Source of the DNA: Marinicella pacifica
GTDB lineage: Bacteria > Pseudomonadota > Gammaproteobacteria > Xanthomonadales > Marinicellaceae
DNA length: 64,000 nucleotides
Direction: 5' to 3'
NCBI RefSeq assembly: GCF_014636635.1
Contig: NZ_BMEO01000004.1
Location: 1 to 64,000, forward strand
Positions 8,252-16,500 of this stretch are shown here, piece after piece; the stretch's first letter is position 1; each line of letters opens with the position of its first letter. Position numbers and translations under genes: made by a program. The notes under the pieces are model-generated. The model made no database searches and was not told the origin of the DNA. It saw only the letters and a program-made list of their open reading frames with translations.

Positions 8252-9253
8252 ATGAATGAACAGACTCAACACATAAAAAAAACACTGTATGCACAGTCAG
8301 ATGATGCAGGTACACGCATAGACCAATTTATATCGGCACAGTTCCCTGACTTTTCTCGCAATGCTGTACAGCAATGGATCAAACAGGGTGCCGTTAAAAT
8401 CGACGGTCATAATACCAAAAGTAAATATATTTTGAAAGGATTTGAAACAATTTGCCTTGCGGTCAAAATTGAACAGTCGGTTGAAGATCGGCCTGAAAAC
8501 ATGCCCTTAGATATTCGTTATCAAGACAAGCACTTAATGGTTATCAATAAACCGGCCGGCCTGGTTGTTCATCCCGGTAGTGGCAATCCGGATGGTACCT
8601 TATTAAATGGCTTATTGGGGCTGAGTGAGGCCCAACGCATGTTACCGCGTGCGGGTATTGTTCATCGACTTGACAAAGCAACTTCCGGTTTAATGGTGGT
8701 TGCCAAAGAGGCTGAATGTCAACTAAAACTGATCGATATGCTTAAAGCCCATCGGGTGGAACGGACTTATTTTTGTGTCGCCAAAGGCTGCATTAAAAAA
8801 CCCGGCACGGTGGAAACCATCATCGGCCGACATCCCAGCCAGCGCACTAAAATGGCAGTCACGACCAAAGGTAAACCGGCTGTAACCCATTATTGGCCAA
8901 CTGAGCATTTTAAGAATTTCACCGTGCTGCGGGTACAACTGGAAACCGGGCGTACTCACCAAATCCGTGTTCATATGCACCATCTGGGACACGCGCTGGT
9001 GGGCGATCCGGTGTATGGCAATAAAAACCGGCTCAATGCCTCGGTTGACGGCGAACTTAAAACCATTATCCGAGCGTTTCCGAGACAGGCTCTGCATGCC
9101 CACAAACTGGCCTTTACCCACCCCTTACTCGATAAACAGATTGAGGTAACCGCGCCAATACCTGACGATTTATGTCACCTTTTGGATGATTTGCATGATT
9201 TAGACCGGCCGGATGCTGAAAATGATCATTTTGAGGTGGAATATGCCGAATAA
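8252..9253 (+). CDS. rluD: 23S rRNA pseudouridine(1911/1915/1917) synthase
   Basis: 333 residues. An N-terminal S4 RNA-binding domain (about 15-75) precedes the RluA-type catalytic domain. The catalytic aspartate is in HRLDKATSGLMVV (about 136-148), and NKPAGLVVHPG (about 95-105) and LETGRTHQIRVHM (about 230-242) are the other motifs. It modifies helix 69 of 23S rRNA. The bamD / rluD-pgeF arrangement is conserved in many gammaproteobacteria, which supports the RluD rather than RluC assignment. Confidence 0.94.
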   Translation: MNEQTQHIKKTLYAQSDDAGTRIDQFISAQFPDFSRNAVQQWIKQGAVKIDGHNTKSKYILKGFETICLAVKIEQSVEDRPENMPLDIRYQDKHLMVINKPAGLVVHPGSGNPDGTLLNGLLGLSEAQRMLPRAGIVHRLDKATSGLMVVAKEAECQLKLIDMLKAHRVERTYFCVAKGCIKKPGTVETIIGRHPSQRTKMAVTTKGKPAVTHYWPTEHFKNFTVLRVQLETGRTHQIRVHMHHLGHALVGDPVYGNKNRLNASVDGELKTIIRAFPRQALHAHKLAFTHPLLDKQIEVTAPIPDDLCHLLDDLHDLDRPDAENDHFEVEYAE

Positions 9254-9271
9254 ATCACTAAAAATGAACAT

Positions 9272-9427
9272 ATGTTCGTTTTTTTAGGTATTATGGGCTT
9301 ATTGGTTAGTTATAACTTATTTGTTAGCACTAACGGGCCGGTTGAACAAACCTTAGATACTTGTGGCTTTACTCCCTCTCCCACATTAGCATTATCAGCC
9401 GGCCTTATTTTTTTACAGCATGTATAA
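9272..9427 (+). CDS. Possible small hydrophobic protein, 51 residues
   Basis: ATG at 9272, stop at 9425-9427, overlapping the pgeF start codon (9420) by eight bases. The peptide starts MFVFLGIMGLLVSYNLF and ends with a second hydrophobic stretch (LALSAGLIFL) around a central polar part with one cysteine. It fills nearly all of the rluD-pgeF gap. No clear ribosome binding site precedes it. It may be real and translationally coupled to pgeF, or the gap may simply be open by chance. I recognise no family. Confidence 0.3.
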   Translation: MFVFLGIMGLLVSYNLFVSTNGPVEQTLDTCGFTPSPTLALSAGLIFLQHV

Positions 9428-10151
9428 TCCTTACACTGTTCACCAAACCAAATCGAAAATCGTCAAAATTTTACAAACCCACCGTGATTTGTTAATCACG
9501 TCACACCCACGATTGAACATTCATCCAACCGGTGGTGGTACTCACGTTTTGCAGGAAATCACCCATATCTTTAACTTACCGCACCGTCCTGTTTTTATGC
9601 AACAGGTTCATGGCAATACATGCCTTGAATTAAACAGCGTGCCATCACAGCATTTTTGGCAGTCCGCGGACGCCTGTTATACCCGTCAGACAGGTATTTT
9701 GTGCGTCATCATGACCGCCGATTGTTTACCGGTATTGATCACTGATGAAGCCGTGAGTTTTGTGGCGGCTGTGCACTGCGGCTGGCGCAGTCTTTATCAA
9801 GGCATACTCACGAAACTTTTACAGAAAATTCAATCACCGCATCCACTGATTGTTTGGTTTGGTCCATCCATCTGCCCCCATCATTATCAGGTGGACAACA
9901 CTTTTAAAAACCATTATCTTAAGACCCATCCGGACGCGGATCGGGCTTTTACTGAAGTGATTGATAACCACTGTTATGCGGATTTAAAAAAACTGGCCTC
10001 TGTTCAGCTGACTGATTATAAAATTTGCCGCATTGAAGATGCCGCTATTTGTACGTATGAAGATAACAGTTACGACTCATGGCGTTTAAACAAATCTCCC
10101 GGCAGACAAGCTTCAATGATTTGGATCAGCCCAAAAGAACCTCTTTCTTAA
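9420..10151 (+). CDS. pgeF: Purine nucleoside phosphorylase / peptidoglycan editing factor PgeF family
   Basis: 243 residues. It belongs to the YfiH/LACC1 family, copper/zinc-dependent enzymes with purine nucleoside phosphorylase activity; E. coli PgeF also edits L-Ser from misassembled peptidoglycan precursors. QQVHGN (about 61-66), TADCLPVLI (about 99-107) and AVHCGWRSLYQGI (about 118-130) carry the metal-binding histidines and cysteine. CRIEDAAICTYED (about 203-215) matches the conserved C-terminal block. It follows rluD as in E. coli. Its last 26 bases overlap convergent oxyR. Confidence 0.92.
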   Translation: MYNPYTVHQTKSKIVKILQTHRDLLITSHPRLNIHPTGGGTHVLQEITHIFNLPHRPVFMQQVHGNTCLELNSVPSQHFWQSADACYTRQTGILCVIMTADCLPVLITDEAVSFVAAVHCGWRSLYQGILTKLLQKIQSPHPLIVWFGPSICPHHYQVDNTFKNHYLKTHPDADRAFTEVIDNHCYADLKKLASVQLTDYKICRIEDAAICTYEDNSYDSWRLNKSPGRQASMIWISPKEPLS

Positions 10152-11043
10152 TGTCACATGCTTCGATAAGTGCCTGGCCCAATAATCTGAATTCCTGTGC
10201 CCGTATGCTGCCTTTGCGCCAGGCAAGGCCAATTTCCCGATAAGCTTTTTTATCCATGTCTCTGATCACGATTTCATTATCAATGAGGGTCGAATTAACA
10301 GCCATTTGCGGGATAAAACTGACCCCCAGATTTTGTCGCACCATGGCGATTAAAGTCAATAAACTGCTGGCGGTAAAATGACTGACCTTATCCACATGCT
10401 GAATGCGGCAGGCACTGATGGCGTGATCCCGCAAACAGTGACCATCATCCAGCAACAACACTGAACCATCTTCAATCCGATTAATATTGAAGGATTTTTG
10501 ATTATTGAATTGATAATCACGGCCATGTATCAAACGAAACGGATCTTTGTACAATGACAATGTTTCAACGCTGCGTAATTCATAAGGCAAAGCCAACAGA
10601 ACAACATCCAAACGGCCTTCCATTAATTGCTCATAAACATCATGGGTCTTGCCTTCGTGAATTTCCAACTGTAAATCCGGAAAATGTTGACTCAGGTAGG
10701 GCAACAAGTCCGGCATCACAAAAGGACCAATGGTGGGAATCATGCCCATCGCCAGCCGACCTGACAACGGTTTTAAATTACCCTGAGCCAGATCATATAA
10801 TTTTTGCAATTCCGTCATCACAGCTTGTGATTGCTGATAAACTTCACGGCCTAAATTGGTGATGGTGACACTTTTATTGGTGCGGTCCACCAACTGACCA
10901 CCCAACGTTTTCTCCAGCTCTTTGATCGCCACGCTGAATGCCGACTGGGAAACAAAACAGCTGGCTGCAGCCTGACCAAAATGATTGTGATCCACCAGGG
11001 CATTAAAATAGCGCAACTGCTTAATGGTTGGATAATGCGTCAT
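10126..11043 (-). CDS. oxyR: LysR-type peroxide-sensing regulator OxyR
   Basis: 305 residues. The N-terminal helix-turn-helix (about 5-64) is of LysR type, with HFGQAAASCFVSQSAFS. In the effector domain GHCLRDHAISAC carries two cysteines nine residues apart in the context of E. coli OxyR Cys199 and Cys208. These form the H2O2-reactive disulphide, so I call OxyR rather than a generic LysR protein. It starts inside the pepN stop (ATGA overlap), so it is probably co-transcribed with pepN. This is unusual because oxyR normally has its own autoregulated promoter. Its 3' end overlaps pgeF on the other strand. Confidence 0.9.
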   Translation of the reverse strand: MTHYPTIKQLRYFNALVDHNHFGQAAASCFVSQSAFSVAIKELEKTLGGQLVDRTNKSVTITNLGREVYQQSQAVMTELQKLYDLAQGNLKPLSGRLAMGMIPTIGPFVMPDLLPYLSQHFPDLQLEIHEGKTHDVYEQLMEGRLDVVLLALPYELRSVETLSLYKDPFRLIHGRDYQFNNQKSFNINRIEDGSVLLLDDGHCLRDHAISACRIQHVDKVSHFTASSLLTLIAMVRQNLGVSFIPQMAVNSTLIDNEIVIRDMDKKAYREIGLAWRKGSIRAQEFRLLGQALIEACDIKKEVLLG

Positions 11044-13676
11044 GATTCGGACGACTGCAAGGCCCTGTCCACAATTTCAAAAACATTGGCCGAAAGCTTA
11101 TCAGCCGCATGGATGCGTTTTATCTGCGACAGCATCTGATGACGCAAATCCGGGTGAAATTGTCTAAAATCATTCAATAAACTCACCATTCTGGCGGCGA
11201 TTTGCGGATTGATGGTGTCCAAAGCCAAAACCTGATCAGCTAAAAATGCATAGCCACAACCATCCGGGGCATGGAACCGGGTCAAATTACCGGCACAAAA
11301 GGCCCCCAGAACGGCGCGTACCGCATTGGGATTTTTCAAAGAAAAAACCGGCAGTTCCATCAATTGTCTGACCCGATCCAGGGTATCTTCAGCGGGAATC
11401 GTCGCCTGAATGGACAGCCATTTATTAATCATCAAAGGATGTTCTTGCCACTGATTGTAGTAGTCTGCCAAAAGGTCTTCATAACCCGGCGCTTGGCGAT
11501 GAGCCAATAAAGTTAAAGCGGTGATGGTATCGGTGTAATTATCCGCATTTTTATGTTGCTGATGACACAGATGATAAAATTCTTTGTTGCCGGATTGTAC
11601 CAGATACCATAAACAACGGTTTTTCAGGCTTCTTTGCGCCACTTGCCGGGCACTGACCTGATAAGGTTCATCTGTATGGTTTTGGTGATAAACCGATAAA
11701 ATCTCAACCTGCAGATGCTGATTGATTTCATCCACCAGCTGTTCTTTGGCCCGATGCAGCACCGCCACATCGACGGCATCCATGTTCACAATCAGCGATT
11801 GCAAAGTGGGCAAGGTAATGGCCAGTGCCACCAAACCTTTGTCCAGTTTTTCATTTAACAGTAACTGTCTAAAAGAATCAAAAAATAGCTTGGGTGTTTT
11901 ATGTGTTTCATTGTCTTGCAAAGCACGGTATTTGGCTAAAATGATATTTTGTTGCAATTGTTGCGCTGCATCCCATCGGTTAAATGCATCCTGATCGTGC
12001 TGCGCCAAAAACGCCCAATCCTCAAAAGTCAGTTTCTGTTTGAGACGTACCGGCGCTGAAAATCCCTGTAACAAAGAGGGCGTTGGCCGGCCTGACACAT
12101 TTTCGATTTCCAACGATTGTTGTTTTTGGGTCAATTCAAAAACAATGTGTGTGTCGCTCTGTCGGTTTAATTTAAGGGGACGACCGGTGTCATCATACAA
12201 TGCCAGTTTTATGGGGATATGCATCGGTTGCCAGGCAGTCTTTCCACGGTAACTGTCCGGCGGATGTTGTTCAAAACGGAGCCGATAACAGGCTTCATCG
12301 GCATCATATTCTGACTCAGCGGTGACAACCGGCGTGCCGTTTTGACTGTACCACAACCCAAACTGAGTCAAATCCATTTGGTTGGCATCAGCCATGGCAT
12401 GACGAAAATCATCACAACTGACAGCCGTTCCGTCATGGCGTTTAAAATATAAATCCATACCTTTTTGAAAACCGGTCTCACCCAGCAGGGTGTGATACAT
12501 TCGCACCACTTCGGCACCTTTTTCGTATACTGTCAGGGTGTAAAAATTATTAATCTCAATGTATGAATCCGGTCGCACAGGATGCGACATGGGAGAGGCA
12601 TCTTCTGCAAACTGAGCACTGCGAAGATGTCGCACATCTTCTATTCGTTTTACAGCCCGCGACTGCTGATCGGACGTAAATTCCTGATCGCGAAACACGG
12701 TTAATCCTTCCTTTAAACTTAACTGGAACCAGTCACGACAGGTGATCCGGTTACCGGTCCAGTTATGAAAATATTCATGACCGATGACCGCCTCCACGTG
12801 AATAAAGTCCTGATCGGTGGCAGTATTCTGTTTGGCCAGCACATATTTGGAATTAAAGATATTCAATCCCTTGTTTTCCATGGCACCCATATTAAAATCA
12901 TCGGTGACCACAATGTTATATTCATCCAAGTCATAGACCAGATTAAACCGCTCTTCATCCCAACGCATGGCATTCTTAAGTGACTGCATGGCGTAATCAC
13001 AAGCGTCTATATTGCGTTGTTCTGTGAATATGCGCAGTTGAATCTGTTTATTATTGGCGGTGGTGAACTGGTCTTCAATATAAGCCAGATCACCGGCCAC
13101 CATGGCAAATAAATAACTGGGTTTGGGGTGTGGATCAACCCATTTACAGTAATGACGGTTATGAGACAAGTCACCGGCAGCCAACCGGTTGCCATTGGAA
13201 AGCAGAACCGGATAACGGGTTTTATCTGCCACAATAGTCACCGTAAAGGGAGCCAGCACATCCGGTCGATCAGGGTAATAAGTGATGCGCCGAAAGCCTT
13301 CGGCTTCACACTGGGTTAAAAAAAATTCCCCCGATTGGTACAAGCCTTCCAAGGCTGTATTTTCCGCGGGGTAAATTTTTACTTCACTGCGCAATTCAAA
13401 CTGATCAGGTAAATCATGCAGCAACAATCCCCGGTCAGTCAGATACAAATCATCAACAGCGACTTCATCACCATCAATGGATAGACGCTGTAAAGATAAA
13501 TGTTGACCGTCCAAAAACAATGTATTATCCATGATTGCCCGATTGCGTTTAAACAGGATTCGGGCGCTCACCAATGTATGGTCTTGCTCAACCAGAAAGG
13601 CCAAATCAACCCACCGCACCCAGTAATTGGGTGGTTGATAATCAGCTCTAAATATTTCTTTCTTCGTTTGTGTCAT
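11040..13676 (-). CDS. pepN: Aminopeptidase N (M1 family, alanyl)
   Basis: 878 residues (E. coli 870). It is a zinc aminopeptidase of the cytoplasm that removes N-terminal residues from peptides. GAMENKGL (about 264-271) is the exopeptidase motif, and HEYFHNW with the downstream glutamate in LKEGLTVFRD (about 300-335) is the zinc site. The C-terminal half is the ARM-like DUF3458 region typical of the E. coli PepN type. The frame opens 45 bases further upstream, but MTQTKKEIFRADY at 13676 aligns with the E. coli start and has GGA upstream. Confidence 0.95.
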   Translation of the reverse strand: MTQTKKEIFRADYQPPNYWVRWVDLAFLVEQDHTLVSARILFKRNRAIMDNTLFLDGQHLSLQRLSIDGDEVAVDDLYLTDRGLLLHDLPDQFELRSEVKIYPAENTALEGLYQSGEFFLTQCEAEGFRRITYYPDRPDVLAPFTVTIVADKTRYPVLLSNGNRLAAGDLSHNRHYCKWVDPHPKPSYLFAMVAGDLAYIEDQFTTANNKQIQLRIFTEQRNIDACDYAMQSLKNAMRWDEERFNLVYDLDEYNIVVTDDFNMGAMENKGLNIFNSKYVLAKQNTATDQDFIHVEAVIGHEYFHNWTGNRITCRDWFQLSLKEGLTVFRDQEFTSDQQSRAVKRIEDVRHLRSAQFAEDASPMSHPVRPDSYIEINNFYTLTVYEKGAEVVRMYHTLLGETGFQKGMDLYFKRHDGTAVSCDDFRHAMADANQMDLTQFGLWYSQNGTPVVTAESEYDADEACYRLRFEQHPPDSYRGKTAWQPMHIPIKLALYDDTGRPLKLNRQSDTHIVFELTQKQQSLEIENVSGRPTPSLLQGFSAPVRLKQKLTFEDWAFLAQHDQDAFNRWDAAQQLQQNIILAKYRALQDNETHKTPKLFFDSFRQLLLNEKLDKGLVALAITLPTLQSLIVNMDAVDVAVLHRAKEQLVDEINQHLQVEILSVYHQNHTDEPYQVSARQVAQRSLKNRCLWYLVQSGNKEFYHLCHQQHKNADNYTDTITALTLLAHRQAPGYEDLLADYYNQWQEHPLMINKWLSIQATIPAEDTLDRVRQLMELPVFSLKNPNAVRAVLGAFCAGNLTRFHAPDGCGYAFLADQVLALDTINPQIAARMVSLLNDFRQFHPDLRHQMLSQIKRIHAADKLSANVFEIVDRALQSSES

Positions 13677-13741
13677 GATGTATCCATTAAATAGCTTGAC
13701 AGGGTGACAAGATGCCGTCAAATCGCATTAAATTATCACCA

Positions 13742-14488
13742 TTAATCGCGGGCACTGTGTTCTGCATGGTGTCTGCGTTGACGCAAAATCCGACCCATGA
13801 TAAGACCAAATTCAAACAGAATCCACATGGGAATGGCCAGTAACACTTGAGAACTTGGGTCCGGTGGCGTCAAAAGCATGGCCACCACCAAAATTCCGAC
13901 GATAATATAGGGTCTTTTCGCTGCCAGCTGAGCGGATGATGTGACACCCAAAACAATCAAAATAATCACCGCGACAGGAATTTCAAAAGCCAGCCCAAAA
14001 GCGAAGAACAGCCTTATCACAATGTCTAAATAGGAATTGATGTCTGGCATATAAACCACCCCTTCAGGGGCGATGCTTGGCAGAAAAACAAACAAAATCG
14101 GAAACACCACAAAATAAGCAAAGGCACAACCTAAATAAAACAACACAATACCGCTGAATAAAATGGGCATGGCAATGCGTTTTTCGTGACGATATAAGCC
14201 CGGTGCCACAAAGGCCCATATCTGATAGAAAATAACCGGCATGCTGATAATTACAGCCAGAATTATCACCATTTTGAACGGGGTTAAAAATGGTGATAAT
14301 ACACCGGTGGCAATCATCTCGGTGCCGGCAGATAAATTTATCATCACCGGTTTGGCAATCAACGTGTAGATTTTGCCGGCAAAGGGAAACATAATAACAA
14401 TTAAAACCAGCACGGTCATAACCGCTTTGAGTAAGCGACTGCGCAGTTCGATCAGATGGTCGATAATCGACTGTTCTGAATCAGTCAT
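13742..14488 (-). CDS. tatC: Sec-independent translocase subunit TatC
   Basis: 248 residues and six membrane segments. It is the receptor for twin-arginine signal peptides. The N-terminal IDHLIELRSRL (about 9-19) and the FxxxFGLAFEIPV segment (about 170-182) are diagnostic. A frame of 277 residues is open, but the first 29 residues lie inside tatB in another frame. MTDSEQSIIDHL at 14488 is the family start and overlaps the tatB stop by eight bases. Cluster order tatA-tatB-tatC. Confidence 0.95.
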   Translation of the reverse strand: MTDSEQSIIDHLIELRSRLLKAVMTVLVLIVIMFPFAGKIYTLIAKPVMINLSAGTEMIATGVLSPFLTPFKMVIILAVIISMPVIFYQIWAFVAPGLYRHEKRIAMPILFSGIVLFYLGCAFAYFVVFPILFVFLPSIAPEGVVYMPDINSYLDIVIRLFFAFGLAFEIPVAVIILIVLGVTSSAQLAAKRPYIIVGILVVAMLLTPPDPSSQVLLAIPMWILFEFGLIMGRILRQRRHHAEHSARD

Positions 14489-14822
14489 GCGTTTCCTTGT
14501 TGGGTTTTTGTTCAGCTGAAGGGTGCGACTTGCCTTGGGTGTTCGCGTCTGGCCTTGATTCAGATTCAATGTCAATGGTTTTTGACATTTCTTCAGCCAG
14601 TTGCCGGGCTTCTTCGGCCATGGCGTTTTCTTTCAATTTGGCTTTCACCGCTTCAATTTCAAGTTCCTGTTCGACATCATGTTTAATCTGGTTAAAAGTG
14701 CGTTTAATTTGTCCAAAAAAACGTCCCATTTTATGGGCCACACCGGGTAATTTTTCAGGACCCACCACCAATAAAGTCACCACAAAAACCAATAACAATT
14801 CGGTAAAACCTATGTCAAACAT
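14481..14822 (-). CDS. tatB: Sec-independent translocase subunit TatB
   Basis: 113 residues. One N-terminal membrane helix (MFDIGFTELLLVFVVTLLVV), the hinge GPEKLP, then an amphipathic helix and a charged tail. The E/P and GFxELL features separate TatB from TatA. It works with TatC in substrate recognition. It sits three bases after tatA. Confidence 0.94.
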   Translation of the reverse strand: MFDIGFTELLLVFVVTLLVVGPEKLPGVAHKMGRFFGQIKRTFNQIKHDVEQELEIEAVKAKLKENAMAEEARQLAEEMSKTIDIESESRPDANTQGKSHPSAEQKPNKETHD

Positions 14823-14825
14823 AAC

Positions 14826-15032
14826 TTATTTTTCTTTTTTAGCTTCCCGGCTTGATTCGGTCTGTTCAGTTTTTTGGTTGGTGAGTTCATCCGGTTCATC
14901 ATCTTGCATACTTTTTTTGAAACCTTTGATGGCACCGCCTAAATCACCACCGATATTGCGAAGCTTCTTGGTGCCGAAAATCAAAGCCACCACCACTAAA
15001 ATGATAACAAGTTGCGTTACACTAATACCCAT
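14826..15032 (-). CDS. tatA: Sec-independent translocase subunit TatA
   Basis: 68 residues. [20 protein letters not shown] is the single membrane helix and [20 protein letters not shown] the hinge and amphipathic helix of the pore-forming subunit. A TTG start four codons upstream is in frame. I chose the ATG at 15032 because GGAG lies six bases before it and it matches the E. coli start. It is the first gene of tatABC. Confidence 0.95.
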   Translation of the reverse strand: MGISVTQLVIILVVVALIFGTKKLRNIGGDLGGAIKGFKKSMQDDEPDELTNQKTEQTESSREAKKEK

Positions 15033-15066
15033 AAATAACTCCAAAGGGTTGACTGTTTAAATTCGT

Positions 15067-15072
15067 ATTATA
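15067..15072 (-). promoter_or_regulatory. -10 box upstream of tatA
   Basis: On the minus strand TATAAT (15072-15067) lies 34 bases before the tatA ATG. The bases that would hold its -35 (TGAAGT, 16 bases away) are inside the end of the dispersed repeat at 15083, so the repeat may contribute to or modify this promoter. Confidence 0.45.
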
Positions 15073-15082
15073 ATGGAATAAT

Positions 15083-15401
15083 CTTGGGACTTCATTCACT
15101 TTTGTTCCCGACAAAAATGAAAGCGGCCGCGGCGACTATATCTTATAACCTCGCACGAATGACGCTATTCACATAAGGCTTCTTTGACTTCGTCAAAACC
15201 GCCATATGCACATTGGCTATTCTTATCGCCTCTGATTGGCCTCCATGGATGGAGGTCTGCCGCGTGAGCTTGGAGCGGAAGCGGTCGCTACGCTCACGGC
15301 CTTAACGGACATTCCGTCACGCTTCTTTGCTTCGCAAAACCGCATGACTTCATTTACCTGGCCTAACCGGCTCGGCGGGTCAAGCTGTTCAGCAGCTTTC
15401 C
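15083..15401 (+). repeat. Dispersed structured intergenic repeat, copy 1 (long form)
   Basis: It fills the gap between tatA and the next gene and is the same element, on the opposite strand, as 56604-56792. Shared blocks in order: CTTGGGACTTCATTCAC, a hairpin (CACTTTTGT-N5-ACAAAAATG), AAGCGGCC.CGGCGA, CTTATAAC, CGCCTCTGATTGG, GGATGGAGGTCTGCCGCG, GTGAGCTTGGAGCGGAAGCGG, CGG.GGGTC, and a terminal hairpin at 15382-15398. This copy carries about 75 and about 60 extra bases in two places. Frames open across it (for example 15223-15483 minus) are translations of the repeat, not genes. Confidence 0.88.
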
Positions 15402-15451
15402 AGAAACCAAGCGCTTTAAGAAAATAATAGAAGGAAAAGATAAAAGAGCGG

Positions 15452-16345
15452 TTATGCGTTTTTGCGCACTGAAAACAAGCCAAATGGAATCATAACCATA
15501 GCCAATAACCACAGGTTAAATAGAGACAAAGCCGGAACCTGTTCCATCAGCGGGGTTCCACGAGAACAACCTTGACCATTGGCAATGGCCAAAGACTCCA
15601 CGCCCACCAAAGTATCCGCAATATAGTCCGCATGGCCGGACTGATGATTCACTTTAAAAATACGTGACTGCAATGGATTGAGCGGGTCAGATAATCTCAA
15701 GTTAATAACCATCCATAATTGACCATCGGCATCAAAACTCATGCCGGAGCCGTACAATTCAACACCCCCGCCCAAGTCACCCAAAGGCCCAATTAAATTG
15801 GCGTCAGCGGTTTGCGGGTTGATTTCGTATAAGTTGAAATCACCTGATGCAACGGCATACAAACGATTGTCCCAGGAGGCCAATGAAGTAAAATTATGTC
15901 CGGTAACACCGATAAGTGAGGCTTTACCCGTTTGCGGATTGACCCGGTAGAGACTCTGGTTGCTTTTAACAACCAGATAAAGACTGCCGTCACAGGCAAA
16001 AGTCATGCCGTAATCGTGACTTTCCTGAAGATTGGCAAAACCAAAATTTTGCTTGACATTGGCCACCGGCAGAGCCCGGGCATTGGAAATATCAATCTGC
16101 ACCAATGTTTTGGTGTTGTCATCGGCGCCATAAATGATGTTGTTATTTGAAATGGCCATACCTTCGATACCGATATAGGGATCGGCAATCTGGCCAAAAC
16201 TTTGAAAATCTCCGGAATTTAAATCAATTTCAACAATGTGATCGGGGTAATCAAAACTGTCATCTGCCACCGCATAACCTTTGACCGCCAGAACCTGACC
16301 GGGCATGCATAAAAAGGCAAAAAGTAAAAGGACAGCTCGTCTCAT
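15452..16345 (-). CDS. Secreted beta-propeller-like protein with IPTL-CTERM-like sorting tail
   Basis: 297 residues from the chosen ATG. A signal peptide (about 1-20, ending GQVLA) precedes at least five repeats of the form L-x-x-(I/V)-N/D-x-x-(T/S)-G-x-A, such as LYRVNPQTGKASLIG and LYEINPQTADANLIG, spaced about 45-50 residues apart as in a propeller. The tail has VPALS, a membrane helix and the basic end RKNA, the layout of IPTL-CTERM tails processed by exosortase H. An in-frame ATG 66 bases upstream would bury the signal peptide, so I reject it. The specific role is unknown, probably a surface or secreted protein. Confidence 0.75.
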   Translation of the reverse strand: MRRAVLLLFAFLCMPGQVLAVKGYAVADDSFDYPDHIVEIDLNSGDFQSFGQIADPYIGIEGMAISNNNIIYGADDNTKTLVQIDISNARALPVANVKQNFGFANLQESHDYGMTFACDGSLYLVVKSNQSLYRVNPQTGKASLIGVTGHNFTSLASWDNRLYAVASGDFNLYEINPQTADANLIGPLGDLGGGVELYGSGMSFDADGQLWMVINLRLSDPLNPLQSRIFKVNHQSGHADYIADTLVGVESLAIANGQGCSRGTPLMEQVPALSLFNLWLLAMVMIPFGLFSVRKNA

Positions 16346-16354
16346 TGTATAATT

Positions 16355-16360
16355 ATTATA
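16355..16360 (-). promoter_or_regulatory. -10 box almost touching the start of the propeller protein gene
   Basis: On the minus strand TATAAT (16360-16355) is followed by only nine bases before the ATG at 16345, and no ribosome binding site is visible. If used, the mRNA would be leaderless or nearly so. No good -35 is visible. Confidence 0.35.
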
Positions 16361-16500
16361 GTTAAATACCGTATAAAAGCCGATATTAGCAAAAAAAAGT
16401 CGCCTAAACAAGCTATTTATTTGCCTAACATCACTTGACTATTCAGGTTTAAATCCAATTTTAAAGCATCAATTTACTTCAGGCTTTGCCCGGGGATATT

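Noticed and set aside
14497-15060. 187-codon plus-strand ORF over tatA and tatB
   Set aside because: Antisense to two well-supported Tat genes; serine-rich composition is typical of a shadow frame.
15223-15483. Minus-strand ORF of 86 codons (and the plus ORF 15236-15427) after tatA
   Set aside because: Both are translations of the dispersed repeat. The same peptide-like string (SAPSSRGRPPS) appears from copy 2, reflecting repeated DNA and not a protein family.
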